Below are positions 15,170-25,060 of a DNA stretch of 50,145 nucleotides, one piece after another (within the stretch, counting starts at the first letter, position 1; each line of letters begins with the position of its first letter). The notes under the pieces are model-generated. The model was not told the DNA's origin and ran no database searches. It worked only from the letters and a program-made list of their open reading frames with translations. Origin of the DNA: Streptomyces albidochromogenes (GTDB lineage: Bacteria > Actinomycetota > Actinomycetes > Streptomycetales > Streptomycetaceae). Made by a program: the position numbers and the translations under genes. The DNA lies in contig NZ_VBVX01000009.1 of NCBI RefSeq assembly GCF_005981925.1, positions 1-50,145 of the forward strand, in the 5' to 3' direction.

Positions 15170-15321
15170 GTCACAGAACCTTCCTTCGATAGGCTGTACT
15201 CAACCCGCCCCGCCGCATATGCCGCGGTGCTGCTGCCGTCATGGCCTCCGGGTGTTCGTACGTCCTTCAGAATGTCGCAGTCCGCACAATCTCGCAGTCC
15301 CACAAGGAGAGTCGTCGAGCG

Positions 15322-16242
15322 ATGGCCGGTCCCGCGTTCCGCGCCGCCGCCGTAAGGGTGCGCGTCCCCGCCACCAGCGCAAATCTTGGTCCCGGCTTCG
15401 ATGCCCTGGGCCTGTCGCTGGGGCTGTACGACGATGTCGTCGTCCGGGTCGCCGACTCCGGGCTGCACGTAGACATCGCAGGTGAGGGCGCCGAGACGCT
15501 GCCCCGCGACGAGAGTCACCTGCTCGTACGGTCGCTCCGCACCGCCTTCGACCTGCTCGGCGGACAGCCGCGCGGCCTGGAGGTCGTCTGCGCCAACCGC
15601 ATCCCGCACGGCCGCGGCCTCGGCTCCTCCTCCGCCGCCATCTGCGCCGGGATCGTCGCCGCGCGCGCCGTGACCATAGGCGGCGACGCACGGCTCGACG
15701 AGGCGGCGCTGCTGGAGCTGGCGACCGAGATCGAGGGCCACCCCGACAACGTCGCCGCCTGCCTGCTCGGCGGCTTCACGCTGGCCTGGACCGACGGGGG
15801 AGCGGCCAGGGCGATCAGGATGGATCCTGCGGATTCCATCGTTCCGGTGGTCTTCGTGCCCGGCAAGCCGGTGCTCACCGAGACCGCCCGCGGCCTGCTG
15901 CCCCGTACCGTCCCCCATGTGGACGCCGCCACCAACGCGGGCCGCGCCGCCCTGCTCGTCGAAGCCCTGACCAGGCGTCCCGAGCTGCTGCTCGCGGCGA
16001 CCGAGGACCGACTCCACCAGGACTACCGCGCCCCGGCGATGCCGGAGAGCCTGGCCCTGGTCAACCGACTGCGCGCGGACGGCGTCCCCGCGGTCATCTC
16101 CGGCGCGGGCCCCACGGTCCTCGCGCTGGTCGAGGACAGTGCGGCCGACAAGGTCGCACGGCTCGCGGGCGAGGGGTGGGCGGCCAATCGGCTGGCTCTC
16201 GACGCCGCGGGAGCGAGTGTCCTGCCGCTCGGGGCGCAGTGA
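15322..16242 (+). CDS. thrB: Homoserine kinase
   Basis: This GHMP-family kinase phosphorylates homoserine for threonine synthase. Start ATG 15322 has AAGGAGAG at 15304-15311; the upstream frame to 15241 is not conserved-looking. The 306-residue chain has the N-terminal VRVPATSANLGPGFDALG motif (about 11-28). The GHMP ATP-binding loop GRGLGSSSAA lies at about 97-106, and the C-terminal motif VISGAGPTVLAL at about 257-268. It completes the threonine branch begun by hom and thrC upstream. Confidence 0.96.
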   Translation: MAGPAFRAAAVRVRVPATSANLGPGFDALGLSLGLYDDVVVRVADSGLHVDIAGEGAETLPRDESHLLVRSLRTAFDLLGGQPRGLEVVCANRIPHGRGLGSSSAAICAGIVAARAVTIGGDARLDEAALLELATEIEGHPDNVAACLLGGFTLAWTDGGAARAIRMDPADSIVPVVFVPGKPVLTETARGLLPRTVPHVDAATNAGRAALLVEALTRRPELLLAATEDRLHQDYRAPAMPESLALVNRLRADGVPAVISGAGPTVLALVEDSAADKVARLAGEGWAANRLALDAAGASVLPLGAQ

Positions 16243-16576
16243 CACGCGATTGCCGGTGAACGAGAGGGGGAATATTTGTTGGATCCGGTAGTGTTAATCT
16301 CAAGTCTGCACCCGGCGTCCTTGTGGCGCGGTGCATCGTGTCCCCGTTCGGGACCACTTCTTCCGGGAGCCTCCCCAACTGCCTGAGCAGCCTGCCTGAG
16401 CAGTTTCGAGCACGCTCCGGAACCGGCAATTGCACGAGCCGGACCCCCAGCACGTTTATCTCTCCGCCATATCCGGCGGACCACCGCCCCGGCACGGTTC
16501 AACAAGACCGCAGTCGGACAGCACAACCGGTCGCCGAGCCAGACAGGCCGACGTCCGCTCCAGGGAAGGACCCTTC
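16243..16576 (+). other. 334-bp leader region of rho, no gene seen
   Basis: No coding frame is supported here. An AT-rich patch for this genome (16271-16300) contains TTGTTG and TTAATCT elements that probably belong to the rho promoter, though a clean 17-bp spacing is not present. The rest, up to the ribosome site GGGAAGGA at 16563-16570, would be a roughly 270-nt untranslated leader. Long leaders are common for rho, which is often autoregulated by attenuation. No intrinsic terminator stands out. Confidence 0.45.
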
Positions 16577-18643
16577 GTGAGCGACACCACCGATCTGATG
16601 GGCGTGACTGCCGACAAGAATGTCGACAACACCGCGTCCGCCGCAGGTGCTGCCACTGGTAGTGCCGCACGCCGCCGCCGCTCCGGCACCGGCCTCGACG
16701 GCATGGTCCTGGCCGAGCTGCAGCAGGTCGCGTCCGGCCTCGGCATCAGGGGCACCGCGCGTATGCGCAAGAGCCAGCTGATCGAGGTCATCAAGGAAAC
16801 GCAGGCCGGCGGCTCCGCCCCGGCCAAGAGCGCCGAGACGGCCGGCTCAACCGCCGAGACCAAGCCGAAGCGCCGCGCCACCTCCAAGGCCCGTACGGGC
16901 GACGAGAGCGCCAAGGCCCCGGCCGCCGCGCCCGCCGCCGAGCAGGCCGTGGCGCAGCAGCAGATCGACATCCCCGGTCAGCCGGCCAGTGACGACCAGC
17001 CGGCCGGCGAGCGCCGCCGGCGTCGCGCCACCGCGCAGGCGGGCAGCCCCGAGTCGGCTGTCGCCACCGAGGTGAAGGCCGAGCCCAAGGCCGACCTCAA
17101 GACCGAGGTACGGACCGACGCGCAGCCCGAGGCCAAGGCCGAGGCCGCCGTCGACACCGCCGAGGGCCGCCGCGGCGACCGCCAGGAGCGCGGTCAGCGC
17201 GGCGACCGCCGGGAGCGCGGTCAGCGCGACCGCGGCGAGCGCGGGGAGCGCGGTGACGGCCAGCGCGGCGACCGCCAGGAGCGCGGGGACCGCGGCGACC
17301 GCCGTGACCGCGGCAAGGGCGACGACCAGGGCGGCCAGCGCCAGCAGCGCCAGGGCGGCCAGGGCGGCCCGCAGGGCGCCGGACCCCAGGACGACGACGA
17401 TTTCGAGGGTGGCCGTCGTGGCCGCCGCGGCCGCTACCGCGACCGCCGTGGCCGTCGTGGCCGCGAGGAGTTCGGCAGCGACGCGCCGCCGGTCTCCGAC
17501 GACGACGTCCTGATCCCCGTCGCGGGCATCCTGGACATCCTCGACAACTACGCGTTCATCCGGACCTCCGGCTACCTGCCGGGCCCGAACGACGTGTACG
17601 TCTCGCTGGCCCAGGTGCGCAAGAACGGCCTGCGCAAGGGTGACCACGTCACCGGCGCCGTCCGCCAGCCCAAGGACGGCGAGCGCCGCGAGAAGTTCAA
17701 CGCGCTCGTACGCCTCGACTCCGCGAACGGCATGGCGGCCGAATCCGGCCGCGGGCGCCCGGAGTTCAACAAGCTGACGCCGCTGTACCCGCAGGACAGA
17801 CTGCGCCTCGAGACCGACCCGGGCGTCCTGACGACCCGGATCATCGACCTCGTCGCGCCGATCGGCAAGGGCCAGCGCGGCCTGATCGTGGCCCCGCCGA
17901 AGACCGGCAAGACCATGATCATGCAGGCGATCGCCAACGCGATCACCGTCAACAACCCCGAGTGCCACCTGATGGTCGTCCTGGTCGACGAGCGTCCGGA
18001 AGAGGTCACCGACATGCAGCGGTCGGTGAAGGGCGAGGTCATCTCCTCGACCTTCGACCGGCCGGCCGAGGACCACACCACCGTCGCCGAGCTCGCCATC
18101 GAGCGCGCGAAGCGCCTCGTGGAGCTGGGTCACGACGTGGTCGTCCTGCTCGACTCGATCACCCGTCTGGGCCGTGCGTACAACCTCGCGGCTCCCGCCT
18201 CCGGACGCATCCTGTCCGGTGGTGTCGACTCGACCGCGCTCTACCCGCCGAAGCGCTTCTTCGGTGCGGCGCGCAACATCGAGGACGGCGGCTCGCTGAC
18301 CATCCTGGCCACCGCGCTCGTCGAGACCGGCTCGCGCATGGACGAGGTGATCTTCGAGGAGTTCAAGGGCACCGGCAACATGGAGCTCAAGCTCGACCGG
18401 AAGCTCGCCGACAAGCGCATCTTCCCGGCTGTCGACGTCGACCCGTCCGGCACCCGCAAGGAGGAGATCCTCCTCAACGCGGAAGAGCTCGCCATCGTCT
18501 GGAAGCTGCGCCGGGTGCTGCACGCGCTCGACTCGCAGCAGGCGATCGAGCTGCTGCTGGACAAGATGAAGCAGACGAAGTCGAACGCCGAGTTCCTGAT
18601 GCAGATCGCCAAGACGACCCCGTCGGGCAACGGCGGCGACTGA
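16577..18643 (+). CDS. rho: Transcription termination factor Rho with long RG-rich N-terminal region
   Basis: This ring-shaped RNA-dependent helicase ends transcripts and is 688 residues long, against about 420 in E. coli. GTG 16577 has GGGAAGGA upstream. The N-terminal Rho domain (about 35-80, ending [13 protein letters not shown]) is followed by an Ala/Pro/Lys-rich stretch. A disordered basic region of GDRxERGxRGD-type repeats covers about 196-300. The canonical part then resumes with the RNA-binding cold-shock-like domain from about 312 ([18 protein letters not shown]). The ATPase core has the P-loop PPKTGKT (Lys445), [12 protein letters not shown] and the Q/R-loop text near the end. Such arginine-rich insertions are known in actinobacterial Rho and add RNA affinity. 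The gene ends at its own hairpin terminator. Confidence 0.97.
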   Translation: MSDTTDLMGVTADKNVDNTASAAGAATGSAARRRRSGTGLDGMVLAELQQVASGLGIRGTARMRKSQLIEVIKETQAGGSAPAKSAETAGSTAETKPKRRATSKARTGDESAKAPAAAPAAEQAVAQQQIDIPGQPASDDQPAGERRRRRATAQAGSPESAVATEVKAEPKADLKTEVRTDAQPEAKAEAAVDTAEGRRGDRQERGQRGDRRERGQRDRGERGERGDGQRGDRQERGDRGDRRDRGKGDDQGGQRQQRQGGQGGPQGAGPQDDDDFEGGRRGRRGRYRDRRGRRGREEFGSDAPPVSDDDVLIPVAGILDILDNYAFIRTSGYLPGPNDVYVSLAQVRKNGLRKGDHVTGAVRQPKDGERREKFNALVRLDSANGMAAESGRGRPEFNKLTPLYPQDRLRLETDPGVLTTRIIDLVAPIGKGQRGLIVAPPKTGKTMIMQAIANAITVNNPECHLMVVLVDERPEEVTDMQRSVKGEVISSTFDRPAEDHTTVAELAIERAKRLVELGHDVVVLLDSITRLGRAYNLAAPASGRILSGGVDSTALYPPKRFFGAARNIEDGGSLTILATALVETGSRMDEVIFEEFKGTGNMELKLDRKLADKRIFPAVDVDPSGTRKEEILLNAEELAIVWKLRRVLHALDSQQAIELLLDKMKQTKSNAEFLMQIAKTTPSGNGGD

Positions 18644-18660
18644 CCGCCGCGGTACCGCTG

Positions 18661-18692
18661 AGCCGCCCCGTCACGAAAGTGGCGGGGCGGCT
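18661..18692 (+). terminator. Intrinsic terminator of rho
   Basis: A 14-bp stem (18661-18674 with 18679-18692, one G-T pair) closed by a GAAA tetraloop is followed by TTGTCGTT. It starts 18 bp after the rho stop. A second inverted repeat (CGTTCCCGG ... CCGGGAACG) follows directly. Confidence 0.9.
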
Positions 18693-18865
18693 TTGTCGTT
18701 CCCGGTGATGTAAACCCCGGGAACGGTAAGGGTGTTGCCAAGTTGTGTTCACTGGTTGGTCACAAGTGGCCCCAGGTGTACGGGAGTCGGTCGTACGATC
18801 GATCGGCCGCAGGTGGGGAGATCCATTTGGGGCGCCTTCCCGTACATCTGAATCAGGAGTCCCGA

Positions 18866-20605
18866 GTGATCTCTGGCAAGCAGGGCGGCCGGCACCGCCG
18901 CCGGATACGCGCAGCCGTACCGGTGGCGGGCGCGGTGATCGCGGCCGCCGTCGCCGGTGCGATGCTGATGGCCCCGGCCAACGCGGCGCCGCCGCCGCCC
19001 GAGCCGCCCGCGAGCGAGCCGTCCGTCACCGCACCCTCCCAGGCGGAACTGGCCGCGCGGCTGGCGTCGGCGGCCAAGAAGGCCCAGCAGCCGCCCACTT
19101 CGGACCGGTTCTCGTCCGGCGGGACGATCGAGCCGATGGTCATCGGGGGTACGAACACGAGCATCGCGTCGGCTCCCTGGATGGCCCAGCTCTTCTACAA
19201 CGACGGTCCCGACTCCTTCTTCTGCGGCGGCGCCGTCGTCGCGCCAACGAAGATCCTCACCGCGGCGCACTGCGTCAAGGGCGTCGACTGGAAGGCCAAG
19301 GGCGTCGTCGTCACCGGAAGCGACAAGCTGGGCACCGGCGGCACGAAGTCGGCCGTCCGGCGGCAGTGGAACCACCCGAAGTACAGCGACTACACGCTCG
19401 ACAACGACATCGCCGTCCTGACCCTGGCCGCCCCGGTCAAGGCCAGGCCGATCAACATCACGAAGTCGGACGACACCGCGTCGTACCGGCCCGGGACCCT
19501 CGCCACGGTCTACGGCTGGGGCCGCACCACGTCCACCAGCAACGCCGTCTCGCAGACGCTCCGCAAGGCGGAGCTGCCGCTCAACTCCGATGCCACGTGC
19601 GCGAACTGGCAGCTGGGCCACCAGTTCGTCAAGGGCCACATGGTGTGCGCGGGCAAGCCCGCCAGCGGCCGGGACAGCGGCACGAAGACCGCCTGCAACG
19701 GTGACTCGGGCGGCCCGCTGGTCGTCGGCGGCAGGATCGTCGGCGTGGTCTCGTGGGGCATCAAGGACTGCGTCGAGAAGGGCGCGTACAGCGTCTACGC
19801 CAAAGTCAGCTCGTACGCCGGCTCCGTCGTCCCGCGGGTGGACGACGCCAACCTGAGCGGCGACCACCGTTCCGACGTCCTTGCCCGGCGCAGCTCCGGC
19901 GGCACTCTCTACTCGTACGCCTCCAAGGGCACCTCGCTGGCCGCGCGTGTCAGCCAGGGCGACTACAGCGGCACCAACGTGATCCTCCAGAGCGACCTGA
20001 ACCGCGACGGCCTGGAAGACCTGGTCGTCCGTACGACCTCCGGGGAGCTCTGGTGGTCGCACTACGTGCCGTCCACCCGGCAGTGGGCCAACACGAAGAT
20101 CGCGTCCGGCTGGGGCTCCAGGAAGCACGTCGTCGTCCCCGGCGATGTCACCGGCGACGCCCTGCCCGACCTGCTGTCGGTCGACTCCGTAGGCGTCCTG
20201 TGGATCTACCCGGGCAAGGGGAACGGCACCTTCTCGCCCCGCGTCAAGGCCGGCACCGGTTACGGCCAGTTCAACTCCGTGCGCGGCAACGGCGACTTCA
20301 CCGGCGACGGCAAGGCCGACCTGATCACCCGCAAGGCCAGCACGTCCGAGATGTTCCTCCACAAGGGGACCGGCAAGGCCGGCACCGGCGCCTTCGCCGC
20401 CAAGGTCGAGGTCCGTACGTGGCGCGACTACAACGCCTTCGACGCGGCCGGTGACGTCACCGGCGACGGCAGGGCCGACTTCCTGGCCCGTACGCCCGGC
20501 GGCACGATGTATCTCTACCCGGGCACCGGCAAGGGCTCGTCGGAGATCTTCGCCACACGCGTCAAGATCGGCACCGGCTGGCAGCAGTACAACATCTTCG
20601 GCTGA
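18866..20605 (+). CDS. Secreted trypsin-like serine protease with C-terminal FG-GAP/VCBS repeats
   Basis: This encodes 579 residues from GTG 18866 (AGGAG at 18855-18859). A basic N-terminus and hydrophobic core form a signal peptide, with cleavage likely after PANA near residue 41. A Pro-rich propeptide precedes the protease domain, which begins around VIGGTN at about 93. The chymotrypsin-fold triad is complete: His135 (TAAHC), Asp181 (DNDIAVL) and Ser281 (GDSGGP). From about residue 325 onward come five FG-GAP-type repeats with Asp-rich loops (such as FTGDGKADLI), predicted to form a calcium-binding beta-propeller-like module. The protein is probably an extracellular protease with a binding or adhesion domain. 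It stands alone between the rho terminator and its own terminator. Confidence 0.93.
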   Translation: MISGKQGGRHRRRIRAAVPVAGAVIAAAVAGAMLMAPANAAPPPPEPPASEPSVTAPSQAELAARLASAAKKAQQPPTSDRFSSGGTIEPMVIGGTNTSIASAPWMAQLFYNDGPDSFFCGGAVVAPTKILTAAHCVKGVDWKAKGVVVTGSDKLGTGGTKSAVRRQWNHPKYSDYTLDNDIAVLTLAAPVKARPINITKSDDTASYRPGTLATVYGWGRTTSTSNAVSQTLRKAELPLNSDATCANWQLGHQFVKGHMVCAGKPASGRDSGTKTACNGDSGGPLVVGGRIVGVVSWGIKDCVEKGAYSVYAKVSSYAGSVVPRVDDANLSGDHRSDVLARRSSGGTLYSYASKGTSLAARVSQGDYSGTNVILQSDLNRDGLEDLVVRTTSGELWWSHYVPSTRQWANTKIASGWGSRKHVVVPGDVTGDALPDLLSVDSVGVLWIYPGKGNGTFSPRVKAGTGYGQFNSVRGNGDFTGDGKADLITRKASTSEMFLHKGTGKAGTGAFAAKVEVRTWRDYNAFDAAGDVTGDGRADFLARTPGGTMYLYPGTGKGSSEIFATRVKIGTGWQQYNIFG

Positions 20606-20657
20606 AACGGCTGGTGAGAAAGGCCGTTGGTCCCTCTCGCCCACACCGCTCATCCGC

Positions 20658-20694
20658 GCCCTGTGGCCCCTGCCCCCAGCAGGGGCCACAGGGC
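20658..20694 (+). terminator. Terminator after the protease gene
   Basis: A perfect 15-bp stem (20658-20672 with 20680-20694) with a 7-nt C-rich loop lies 52 bp after the protease stop. No strong U-tract follows. Confidence 0.85.
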
Positions 20695-20806
20695 GTTGTG
20701 CAACCCTTCACGGTGATCCGCCGTCTGACAAGTGTCGTAAGTGCCGACATACCGTGCCCGATCGCCACGGCAGGAGGTACCGGAACCAACGAGCGCTGGG
20801 GAGAAC

Positions 20807-21922
20807 ATGGGTGAGCAGCAGAGCAGGAGCGGCCGAATACGGGGCACCGGCAGGCGCCGGAAGCCCCCGGAGCCCGGCGGCCGCCCGAAGGCGCTGACCG
20901 TCGCGGCGTGGACCGCCGCCGCGGTGGTGCTGCTCGGAGGCACGGGACTCGGTTACGTGTACGTCCAACTCGACGGCAACCTCAAGGGCGTTGACATCAA
21001 CACCCAGCTCGGCGTCGACCGTCCCGACGACGTCGACAACGGCTCCCTGGACATCCTCGTCCTCGGCTCCGACTCCCGCTCGGGCGACAACGCGAAGTAC
21101 GGCGAGGACGAGGGCGCCGCCCGCTCCGACACCGCGATGGTCATGCACGTGTACGAGGGCCGCAAGAAGGCGAGCGTCGTCTCCATACCGCGCGACACCC
21201 TGATCGACCGGCCCGCCTGCGCCTCGGACAGCGGCGGCGGCACCGTCCCGGGCGCCGGGCACCAGATGTTCAACACGGCGTACGAGGCCGGCGGCCCGGC
21301 CTGCGCGGTCAAGACCGTCGAGAAGATGTCCGGCATCCGCATGGACCACTACGTCGAGGTCGACTTCACCGGCTTCAAGAAGCTCATCGACGAGCTGGGC
21401 GGGGTGGAGATCACCACCCGGCAGGCCATCGACGACGACAAGAGCCGGCTGCACCTCAGACCCGGCACGCACACCCTCGACGGCGAGGAGTCGCTCGGTC
21501 TCGTACGGACCCGCAAGAGCGTCGGCGACGGCAGCGACCTCGGCCGCATCCAGCTCCAGCAGGCCTTTGTGAAGGCGCTGGTCGACCAGGTCAAGGACGT
21601 CGGCGTCCTCACCAGCCCGAAGAAGCTGCTCGGCCTGGCCGACAGCGCCACCAAGGCCGTCACCACCGACTCCGACCTCGCCTCGGTCAAGGAGCTCATG
21701 GGCTTCGCGAACGGCCTCAAGGGCATCGGTCCCGGCGACATGAACATGATGACGCTGCCCGTGCGGTACGACCCGGCCGACCCCAACCGCGTCCTGCCGC
21801 TCCAGCGCCAGTCGCAGCGGGTGTGGGAGGCGCTGCGGCAGGACAAGCCCGTGCCGGCCTCCGCCACCAAGGGCTCGGCGGGCGACAAGGGCGACGCGGG
21901 CCAGGTCGTACGGAGCCGGTAG
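20807..21922 (+). CDS. LytR-CpsA-Psr (LCP) family cell-wall glycopolymer ligase
   Basis: LCP proteins transfer lipid-linked glycopolymers such as teichoic acids onto peptidoglycan at the outer membrane face. The chain has 371 residues from ATG 20807 (GGGGAG at 20798-20803). A basic cytoplasmic N-terminus is followed by one membrane helix (about 32-52, [18 protein letters not shown]). The extracellular LCP domain has the hallmarks [10 protein letters not shown] (about 84-93), SDTAMVMH and the arginine motif [11 protein letters not shown] (about 126-136). [22 protein letters not shown] near 227-248 is also typical. The C-terminal tail is polar. It is a single-gene unit between terminators. Confidence 0.93.
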   Translation: MGEQQSRSGRIRGTGRRRKPPEPGGRPKALTVAAWTAAAVVLLGGTGLGYVYVQLDGNLKGVDINTQLGVDRPDDVDNGSLDILVLGSDSRSGDNAKYGEDEGAARSDTAMVMHVYEGRKKASVVSIPRDTLIDRPACASDSGGGTVPGAGHQMFNTAYEAGGPACAVKTVEKMSGIRMDHYVEVDFTGFKKLIDELGGVEITTRQAIDDDKSRLHLRPGTHTLDGEESLGLVRTRKSVGDGSDLGRIQLQQAFVKALVDQVKDVGVLTSPKKLLGLADSATKAVTTDSDLASVKELMGFANGLKGIGPGDMNMMTLPVRYDPADPNRVLPLQRQSQRVWEALRQDKPVPASATKGSAGDKGDAGQVVRSR

Positions 21923-21924
21923 CG

Positions 21925-21956
21925 GACCGGGGAATAGTTCCGGGCCGTCCCCGGTT
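21925..21956 (+). terminator. Terminator after the LCP gene
   Basis: The arms 21925-21933 and 21948-21956 (9 bp, the outermost pair G-T) close a 14-nt loop, and the hairpin is followed by TTGGG. It starts 3 bp after the stop and touches the proposed rpmE promoter. Confidence 0.65.
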
Positions 21957-21985
21957 TTGGGAGATGCGGCCAGTGCTGGCAGACT
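21957..21985 (+). promoter_or_regulatory. Probable promoter of rpmE
   Basis: TTGGGA (21957-21962) and CAGACT (21980-21985) are separated by 17 bp, a fair match to the vegetative TTGACN/TANNNT pattern. It lies about 75 bp before the rpmE start. This assignment is by eye. Confidence 0.45.
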
Positions 21986-22059
21986 GGTACGTCGGCCCCG
22001 GTTCACGTATGCGCAATCCGCGCGTGCGACCCGGCGCCCTCCCGAAACTAGGAGACACC

Positions 22060-22278
22060 TTGAAGCGCGAAATCCACCCCGAGTACGTCGAGACCCAGGT
22101 CAGCTGTACCTGTGGCGCGTCGTTCACCACCCGCAGCACGATCTCCAGCGGCACCGTCCGTGCCGAGGTCTGCTCCGAGTGCCACCCGTTCTACACGGGC
22201 AAGCAGAAGATCCTCGACACCGGTGGCCGCGTGGCCCGCTTCGAGGCCCGCTTCGGCAAGGCTGCCGCCGCGAAGTAG
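22060..22278 (+). CDS. rpmE: 50S ribosomal protein L31, zinc-binding (C+) type
   Basis: This encodes 72 residues starting at TTG 22060. The start is set by TAGGAG just upstream (22049-22054) and by homology of the first residues KREIHPEY. Cys16, Cys18, Cys38 and Cys41 form the CxC...CxxC zinc site, which makes this the C+ paralogue that serves as a zinc store. Streptomyces normally also has a C- paralogue elsewhere, expressed under zinc limitation through Zur. The gene has its own terminator, so it is largely separate from prfA. Confidence 0.97.
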   Translation: MKREIHPEYVETQVSCTCGASFTTRSTISSGTVRAEVCSECHPFYTGKQKILDTGGRVARFEARFGKAAAAK

Positions 22279-22287
22279 CGAGCCATT

Positions 22288-22333
22288 GCGCCGGTCCTCG
22301 GCCGCTCCGTACAGGGGCGGGGAGGACCGGCGC
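22288..22333 (+). terminator. Intrinsic terminator of rpmE
   Basis: A 12-bp stem (22288-22299 with 22322-22333) has a 22-nt loop that can itself fold, and it is followed by TTTGTCGTG. It lies 9 bp past the rpmE stop. Confidence 0.85.
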
Positions 22334-22391
22334 TTTGTCGTGACGCACAGTCCGCACTTCCTTTTCGTTTTTGCTACCCAGGAGCCCGAAG

Positions 22392-23480
22392 ATGTTCGAG
22401 GCGGTCGAGGATCTGATCGGTGAGCACGCCGATCTCGAGAAGAAGCTGGCCGATCCCTCGGTCCACGCCGACCAGGCGAACGCGCGCAGGCTGAACAAGC
22501 GCTACGCCGAGCTGACCCCGATCATCGGGACGTACCGGGCCTGGAAGCAGACCGGCGAGGACATCGTCACGGCACGCGAGTTCGCCCACGACGACCCCGA
22601 CTTCGCTGCCGAGCTGAAGCTGCTGGAGAAGCAGCAGGCCGAGCTCACCGAGAAGCTCCGCCTGCTCCTCGTCCCGCGCGACCCCAGCGACGACAAGGAC
22701 GTCATCCTGGAGGTCAAGGCGGGCGCGGGCGGCGACGAGTCCGCCCTGTTCGCCGGCGACCTGCTGCGCATGTACCTGCGGTACGCCGAGCGCGTCGGCT
22801 GGAAGACCGAGATCATCGACGCCACCGAGTCCGAGCTGGGCGGCTACAAGGACGTCCAGGTCGCGGTGAAGACCAAGGGCGGCAACGGCGCGACCGAGCC
22901 CGGCCAGGGCGTCTGGGCGCGGCTGAAGTACGAGGGCGGCGTGCACCGCGTGCAGCGCGTGCCCTCCACCGAGTCGCAGGGCCGCATCCACACCTCGGCG
23001 GCCGGCGTACTCGTCACCCCCGAGGCCGAAGAGGTCGACGTCGAGATCCACGCCAACGACCTGCGCATCGACGTCTACCGCTCGTCCGGCCCCGGCGGCC
23101 AGTCCGTCAACACCACCGACTCCGCGGTCCGCATCACGCACCTGCCGACCGGCGTCGTCGCCTCCTGCCAGAACGAGAAGAGCCAGCTCCAGAACAAGGA
23201 GCAGGCCATGCGCATCCTGCGCTCGCGGCTCCTCGCCGCCGCCCAGGAGGCCGCCGAGCAGGAAGCCTCCGACGTACGCCGCAGCCAGGTCCGCACGGTT
23301 GACCGCTCGGAGAAGATCCGTACGTACAACTTCCCGGAAAACCGGATCTCGGACCACCGCGTGGGCTTCAAGGCGTACAACTTGGACCAGGTGCTCGACG
23401 GTGAACTGGACGCCGTGATCCAGGCCTGCGTCGACGCCGACTCCGCCGCGAAGCTCGCGGCGGCCCAGGAGAGCCAGTAA
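22392..23480 (+). CDS. prfA: Peptide chain release factor 1
   Basis: RF1 reads UAA and UAG stop codons and releases the finished peptide. The 362-residue chain starts at ATG 22392 (GGAG at 22381-22384). The catalytic GGQ motif is at residues 235-237 in [10 protein letters not shown]. The stop-codon recognition region around residue 190 reads [18 protein letters not shown]1 normally has a PxT-type tripeptide here (PST). The Gln of GGQ is the substrate of the PrmC methylase encoded 42 bp downstream, so enzyme and substrate are neighbours. Confidence 0.97.
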   Translation: MFEAVEDLIGEHADLEKKLADPSVHADQANARRLNKRYAELTPIIGTYRAWKQTGEDIVTAREFAHDDPDFAAELKLLEKQQAELTEKLRLLLVPRDPSDDKDVILEVKAGAGGDESALFAGDLLRMYLRYAERVGWKTEIIDATESELGGYKDVQVAVKTKGGNGATEPGQGVWARLKYEGGVHRVQRVPSTESQGRIHTSAAGVLVTPEAEEVDVEIHANDLRIDVYRSSGPGGQSVNTTDSAVRITHLPTGVVASCQNEKSQLQNKEQAMRILRSRLLAAAQEAAEQEASDVRRSQVRTVDRSEKIRTYNFPENRISDHRVGFKAYNLDQVLDGELDAVIQACVDADSAAKLAAAQESQ

Positions 23481-23522
23481 GCCAACAAAGCCAGTAAGCC
23501 CCCTGCAAGTCGGAGGACCGGG

Positions 23523-24368
23523 ATGAATCTGCTGCTCGCCGAGGTGGCTCAGGCCACCCAGCGGCTGGCCGACGCCGGCGTGCCCTCACCGCGGTTCGAC
23601 GCGGAGGAGCTCGCCGCGTTCGTGCACGGCGTCAAGCGGGGAGAGCTGCACAACGTCAAGGACGCCGACTTCGACGCCCGCTACTGGGAGACGATCGCGC
23701 GGCGCGAGGCCCGCGAACCGTTGCAGCACATCACCGGGCGCGCCTTCTTCCGCTTCCTGGAGCTCCAGGTGGGCCCCGGCGTCTTCGTCCCCCGCCCCGA
23801 GACCGAGTCGGTCGTCGGCTGGGCCATAGACGCGGTACGGGCCATGGACGTCGTCGAGCCGCTCATCGTCGACCTGTGCACCGGCTCCGGCGCCATCGCG
23901 CTCGCCATGGCCCAGGAGGTCCCGCGCTCGCGCGTGCACGGCGTGGAGCTGTCCGACGACGCGATCAAGTGGACCCGCAAGAACGCCGAGGGCTCGCGCG
24001 TCACCATCCACCAGGGCGACGCCAGGGACGCGCTCCCCGAGCTCGACGGCCAGGTGGACCTCGTCGTCTCCAACCCGCCGTACATTCCGCTCACCGAGTG
24101 GGAGTACGTCGCCCCCGAGGCCCGCGACCACGACCCGGAGATGGCGCTCTTCTCCGGCGAGGACGGCCTCGACCTGATCCGCCACATCGAGCGCACCGCC
24201 CACCGCCTGCTGCGCCCCGGCGGTGTCGTCGTCATCGAGCACGCCGACACCCAGGGCGGCCAGGTGCCGTGGATCTTCACCGAGGAGCGTGGCTGGGCCG
24301 ACGCGGCCGACCACCCCGACCTCAACAACCGGCCCCGCTTCGCGACCGCCCGCAAGGCCATGCCGTGA
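23523..24368 (+). CDS. prmC: Release factor N5-glutamine methyltransferase
   Basis: This enzyme methylates the GGQ glutamine of release factors with S-adenosylmethionine. ATG 23523 has GGAGG at 23512-23516. The 281-residue protein has the helical N-terminal domain of HemK/PrmC. The Rossmann AdoMet site lies around IVDLCTGSGAIALAMA (about 116-131). The substrate-glutamine motif NPPY is at residues 184-187 (SNPPYIP). All signature residues are present. It lies in a run prfA-prmC-tsaC-like-phosphatase-like with short gaps, probably one operon. Confidence 0.96.
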   Translation: MNLLLAEVAQATQRLADAGVPSPRFDAEELAAFVHGVKRGELHNVKDADFDARYWETIARREAREPLQHITGRAFFRFLELQVGPGVFVPRPETESVVGWAIDAVRAMDVVEPLIVDLCTGSGAIALAMAQEVPRSRVHGVELSDDAIKWTRKNAEGSRVTIHQGDARDALPELDGQVDLVVSNPPYIPLTEWEYVAPEARDHDPEMALFSGEDGLDLIRHIERTAHRLLRPGGVVVIEHADTQGGQVPWIFTEERGWADAADHPDLNNRPRFATARKAMP

Positions 24369-24412
24369 CCGCCGGCCGCACCAACCAGTTCCCGCACGAG
24401 GAGGCCCGTTAA

Positions 24413-25060
24413 ATGGCACGGCGATACGACTGCAACGACGCGACCGACCGCAAGACCGGTCTTCGCGAAGCCGCGGCCGCCGTCCGCCGTGGCGAGCTGG
24501 TCGTCCTCCCGACCGACACCGTCTACGGCATCGGGGCCGACGCCTTCAGCGCCGAGGCCGTCGGCGACCTCCTGGAGGCCAAGGGACGCGGGCGCAACAT
24601 GCCCACCCCCGTCCTCATCGGCTCCCCGAACACCCTGCACGGCCTGGTCACGGACTTCTCCGAGCAGGCGTGGGAGCTCGTCGACGCGTTCTGGCCGGGC
24701 GCCCTGACCCTCGTCGCGCGCCACCAGCCGTCCCTGCAGTGGGACCTCGGCGAGACGGGCGGCACGGTCGCCGTCCGCATGCCGCTGCACCCGGTCGCGA
24801 TCGAGCTGCTGACCGAGTTCGGCCCGATGGCCGTCTCCAGCGCCAACCTCACGGGACACCCCGCTCCCGAGGACTGCGACGCGGCCCAGGAGATGCTCGG
24901 CGACTCCGTCTCCGTGTACCTCGACGGCGGCCCGACGCCCGGTATCGTCCCGTCGTCGATCGTCGACGTCACCGGGAAGGTCCCCGTCCTGCTGCGGGCC
25001 GGCGCACTCGACGCCGAGGAGCTGCGCAAGGTCGTACCCGACCTCGAGGTGGCCAGTTGA
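24413..25060 (+). CDS. L-threonylcarbamoyladenylate synthase (TsaC/Sua5/YrdC family)
   Basis: This enzyme makes threonylcarbamoyl-AMP from threonine, bicarbonate and ATP, the first step of the universal t6A37 tRNA modification. The 215-residue chain begins at ATG 24413 (GAGG upstream). The YrdC-fold signatures are visible: the helix and strand GELVVLPTDTVYGIGADA near residues 27-44, KGRGRNMPTPVLI near 58-70, and SSANLTGHPAP near 142-152. It lacks the extra C-terminal domain of Sua5, so it is the short TsaC form. Its stop overlaps the next gene's TTG start. Confidence 0.94.
   Translation: MARRYDCNDATDRKTGLREAAAAVRRGELVVLPTDTVYGIGADAFSAEAVGDLLEAKGRGRNMPTPVLIGSPNTLHGLVTDFSEQAWELVDAFWPGALTLVARHQPSLQWDLGETGGTVAVRMPLHPVAIELLTEFGPMAVSSANLTGHPAPEDCDAAQEMLGDSVSVYLDGGPTPGIVPSSIVDVTGKVPVLLRAGALDAEELRKVVPDLEVAS

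Noticed and set aside
17164..17400. Regularly repeated G/C-rich words that might look like a CRISPR or satellite array
   Set aside because: They are in frame within rho and code for the RG-rich region; there are no equal-length unique spacers.
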